DNA from: Naegleria lovaniensis
Lineage: Eukaryota; Heterolobosea; Eutetramitea; Acrasida; Naegleriidae
DNA length: 64,000 bases
Reading direction: 5' to 3'
Assembly: GCF_003324165.1 (NCBI RefSeq)
Contig: NW_025407851.1
Location: 372,001 to 436,000, forward strand
Below the pieces are notes generated by a model. It made no database searches, was not told the origin of the DNA, and saw only the letters and a list, made by a program, of their open reading frames with translations. Position numbers and translations under genes: made by a program. Positions 61,520 to 64,000 of the stretch are shown piece after piece. The first letter of the stretch is position 1. The number at the start of each line of letters is the position of its first letter.

Positions 61520-64000
61520 TCACAAAGTACTGTTTCTTGTAAGGGCTGAAAAGAGCATTTCTGCTTGCGAATATGCATGTCGCTTTGTCATGTTGGATGG
61601 TGAAGGAATTCTAGGAGAGATTGGAGAAGCATTGGTATATGAAGGTGTCCTGGTGCTAAATGGAGAAAAGCTTAAGGATGATAAATCTCTTTCAGGTGTG
61701 AAAGGCACTTTTTCTGAAGGCGATCTGAATGAATCTAAATTCTTGTCTACCGAATTGATTTTGTTGTTGATATGAGAAAAGTTTGCAATACCGCCTCCAA
61801 ACAGTGTTGTTGTTGCTGCTGGGGTATTGTTGGTGGATGATGATGACCTTGCATTTTGTGGAGTCGAAATGAGCTCTTGATCATTGAAATCCAATCGTTT
61901 TTGAGTCGAGTAAACCTTTCTAGAAGACTGATTGTCTCTAACCTTTTCATGTTGCTGAGGAGTAGAAGGACTGAATAAGAAGTTTGGGCTAGTCAATACA
62001 CGATCGTTCATTGGAGACTTTTTCTTAATAGGTGTGTTTGAGTTGAGTGCAATCCTATCTTGCAAAATCTCAGAATCTCGCTTTCGTTTTCTAAATATGG
62101 ATGGCGAATGAAAGGCTGACCGAGCTGGTGACAAGAAGCTATCCCTAGGAGGTGAAAAGAAGAGACCTTTTGAGGGTGTGTTTTTGATGGGACTGATGAA
62201 ACTAGAATTTCTATCGTGTTTGGGGCTTGCAAAAACTTCTTCAAAGTTGAACGAGCTGTTTAACATGGAAGAGTCTTGCTTGCTTGGTGAGGAAGAAAAT
62301 GACAAATCGTATTGCAACGCATTTGGATACACCTCTGAGCTTAGTTCTGGGTTATAGGATGGTGGTGGTACAAGAATGGAAGAATTAGGATCAACACCTC
62401 CTGGCAAATCAGCAAAAAGTGTTTCTGCATAGTTTGCTCCTTCTACAGAATCCTGTACAACGTTATCTGCTTGATGATACGATGATGACAAGGCAGAGTT
62501 GTCATTGTTTAGAGATAGAGGGTGCATTTCAGTCATTGCGCTCACATTGACATCACTTGCTGAAGCAACACTGCCTGACATCATGACCGTTGTGATCTGA
62601 GATGGTGGCTGAGATTTTGGTGGTAATTCGCTCAAGTTTTGTTCAGAAATTTTCTTTGACTTTCTTCGCGTGTACTTTCGTTTTGGTTTGACTTGCTCAG
62701 AAGCAGCAAGTAGAGGCGTGGAGGAGGCAGATGCCGTGGTACTATTATTGGTTTGGCTTGATGCAAGCGAGTTGGTACTCATAGTACTAGCTTCAGAAAT
62801 TGCATCCAAATTGGACTCTTCCTTCTTTTTCTTTGAAGATCTGCCTCGTGGCTTGGTTGGAGGAAGTCCTTGTTGCTCCCTTCGTTCTCTCTCTAGTTTT
62901 CTTCTCATTGTAGAGTTCCAGTGATTTTTGATTGCGTTATCAGTTCGGCCTGGGAGGAGTTTGGCAATTTGAGCCCACTTATTTCCCAGCTTCTCGTGAG
63001 CATCAGCAATAATTTTATCTTCTTCCTCTGTCCATGGTCCCTTGTTGATATCTGGATTTAAATGGTTGTGCCATCGTTCACGACATTGCTTTCCAATACG
63101 TCCTGGTAAGTGTTGAGCAATGAGGGACCACTTTTTAGCACCATATTTTTTCACAAGCTCAATAACTTGGTTGTCTTCTTCCGCTGTCCAAGGTCCTTTA
63201 ACCACGTCAGGATTCAACACTTTTTGCCACCTGTGAAGACATTGAACATCTGTCCTGTCTGGAAAATGTTCAGCAATCTTCTTCCAGTTCTTTCCTCTGT
63301 GGAGAAGGACGGCGGCCTTTAAAGTCTTGTCTTCCTCTGGTGTCCATTTTACCTTGGATTTATCCCTGTTGTGAACATTGGACAGACCACATCATTGCAT
63401 TGGCATGATTAGTACAAGTTTCAATAAATGATGTTGTTGAACAACACTAGAACTTACTTTTTTGTTCCTGTTGCTTCATCTTCTGATTCATCTGTACTCT
63501 CCGAAATTATTCCTTGTGTCTCTTCTTCATCGTCAGACATGTCTGCTTTGTCTTTGCCAGTGGATGCTACCGATGAAGCAGGAATTGCTGCTGGTTTGCT
63601 GGACAATGATTCCATATTGTTTGTTGTGTTGGATGATGGTGTTGAAGGAAAATGTTGAGGTGTCGGAGGAGCCATGTTGTGATTACCAGTGGTCGTGGCT
63701 GTTTGTTGTGCGAGTGAAGAGGACTGATTCATGGACTGGTAATTTGAAAGATTTGTGTTATTTACACTGATTCCAGAGAGAAGTCCTCCTTGTTGGTGAT
63801 GAATTGTTCCATTGAATTTTGAATTCAATCCGAATAAATTCTTAGAGGTGTCGCCAAGGTTTGTTGGCGTCATGGGTCGATAGGCTGGATCTATCAGTGC
63901 CGATGAAGAGGAGGAGTACAGAGCTGAATTTTGTGTAGAGAGTGTTGTGCTTGTGGAAGGAGGTGGAGGATTGAGAGGTTGATTTTGAAGGAAAGCCGAG
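61520..64000 (-). CDS. Three-repeat (R1R2R3) MYB transcription factor, 5' end beyond window
   Basis: Two exons in the window: from the right edge to 63,458, then 63,365-61,520 (donor GTAAGT, acceptor CAACAG, codon split 2+1). The frame is open at base 64,000, so the N-terminus is missing. The DNA-binding region has three repeats: R1 ([16 protein letters not shown]...[14 protein letters not shown]), R2 ([20 protein letters not shown]) and R3 ([20 protein letters not shown]), each with the spaced tryptophans, as in animal c-MYB and plant 3R-MYB. A long Ser-rich region follows with many SP/TP sites (SPxR/K type, cyclin-dependent kinase sites), fitting the known role of 3R-MYBs in G2/M gene control. 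Basic [11 protein letters not shown] and [13 protein letters not shown] patches are nuclear signals. Confidence 0.9.

Noticed and set aside
1-64000. tRNA, rRNA or CRISPR-like repeats
   Set aside because: No tRNA arms or GGTTCRA box in a fitting context, no rRNA core sequence and no regularly spaced repeats were seen by eye; tRNAscan and Infernal runs would settle this.

Overview
The window reads as nuclear DNA of a small free-living protist, most likely an amoeboflagellate of the genus Naegleria (Heterolobosea). It is gene-dense and uses the standard genetic code. Introns are few and short (about 90-400 bp) with GTATGT, GTAAGT, GTACGT or GTGAGT donors. Many proteins carry long poly-Q/N/S/H tracts. 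The gene set is eukaryotic: Sti1/Hop, Prp19, Spt7-like, ATP23, Sem1/DSS1, SDE2, 3R-MYB, ABCD. One LRR protein has the repetitive 27-residue style typical of Naegleria. The genus is inferred from style, not from a database match. A run of A's directly before the start ATG recurs and was used to choose starts.

Layout. 1-5.7 kb: the 3' part of an Sti1/Hop co-chaperone gene, a five-exon multi-pass membrane protein, a three-exon LMBR1-family membrane protein and a 47-residue spliced microprotein. 6.4-19 kb: a membrane-anchored penicillin-acylase-type Ntn hydrolase, a cysteine-containing LRR protein, the Prp19 splicing E3 ligase, a bromodomain plus histone-fold Spt7-like SAGA subunit and a peroxisomal-type ABCD half-transporter. 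19.5-29.3 kb: an RluA-type pseudouridine synthase, an unknown protein, a BART-domain protein, a TALE homeobox protein, a repetitive LRR protein, the four-exon protease ATP23, an unknown nuclear-looking protein and a membrane-anchored FkbM-type methyltransferase. 29.7-44.9 kb: a 1460-residue protein with a possible permuted papain-like domain, two small unknown proteins, a Zn2Cys6 transcription factor, SDE2, an ATC-hydrolase-like protein, a CHK-type kinase-like protein and an unknown protein. 45.2-48.8 kb: two paralogous genes, one split by a 1.08-kb DNA transposon with inverted ends and a 9-bp target duplication. 49.5-64 kb: an exported or membrane-anchored nucleoside hydrolase, a large BTB protein, a Cut8/Sts1-like proteasome tether, two unknown proteins, adenylate kinase, Sem1/DSS1 and a 3R-MYB factor that runs off the right edge.

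No operons are expected. Most genes are independent housekeeping or regulatory loci. Several have related roles: pre-mRNA splicing (Prp19, SDE2), proteasome assembly or placement (Cut8-like, Sem1) and transcription (Spt7-like, TALE, Zn2Cys6, 3R-MYB). The most notable finding is the transposon at 45,455-46,537. Removing it together with one 9-bp repeat rejoins an interrupted reading frame exactly.

Splice sites were placed by eye from GT-AG signals, frame continuity and family alignment. No transcript data were available.
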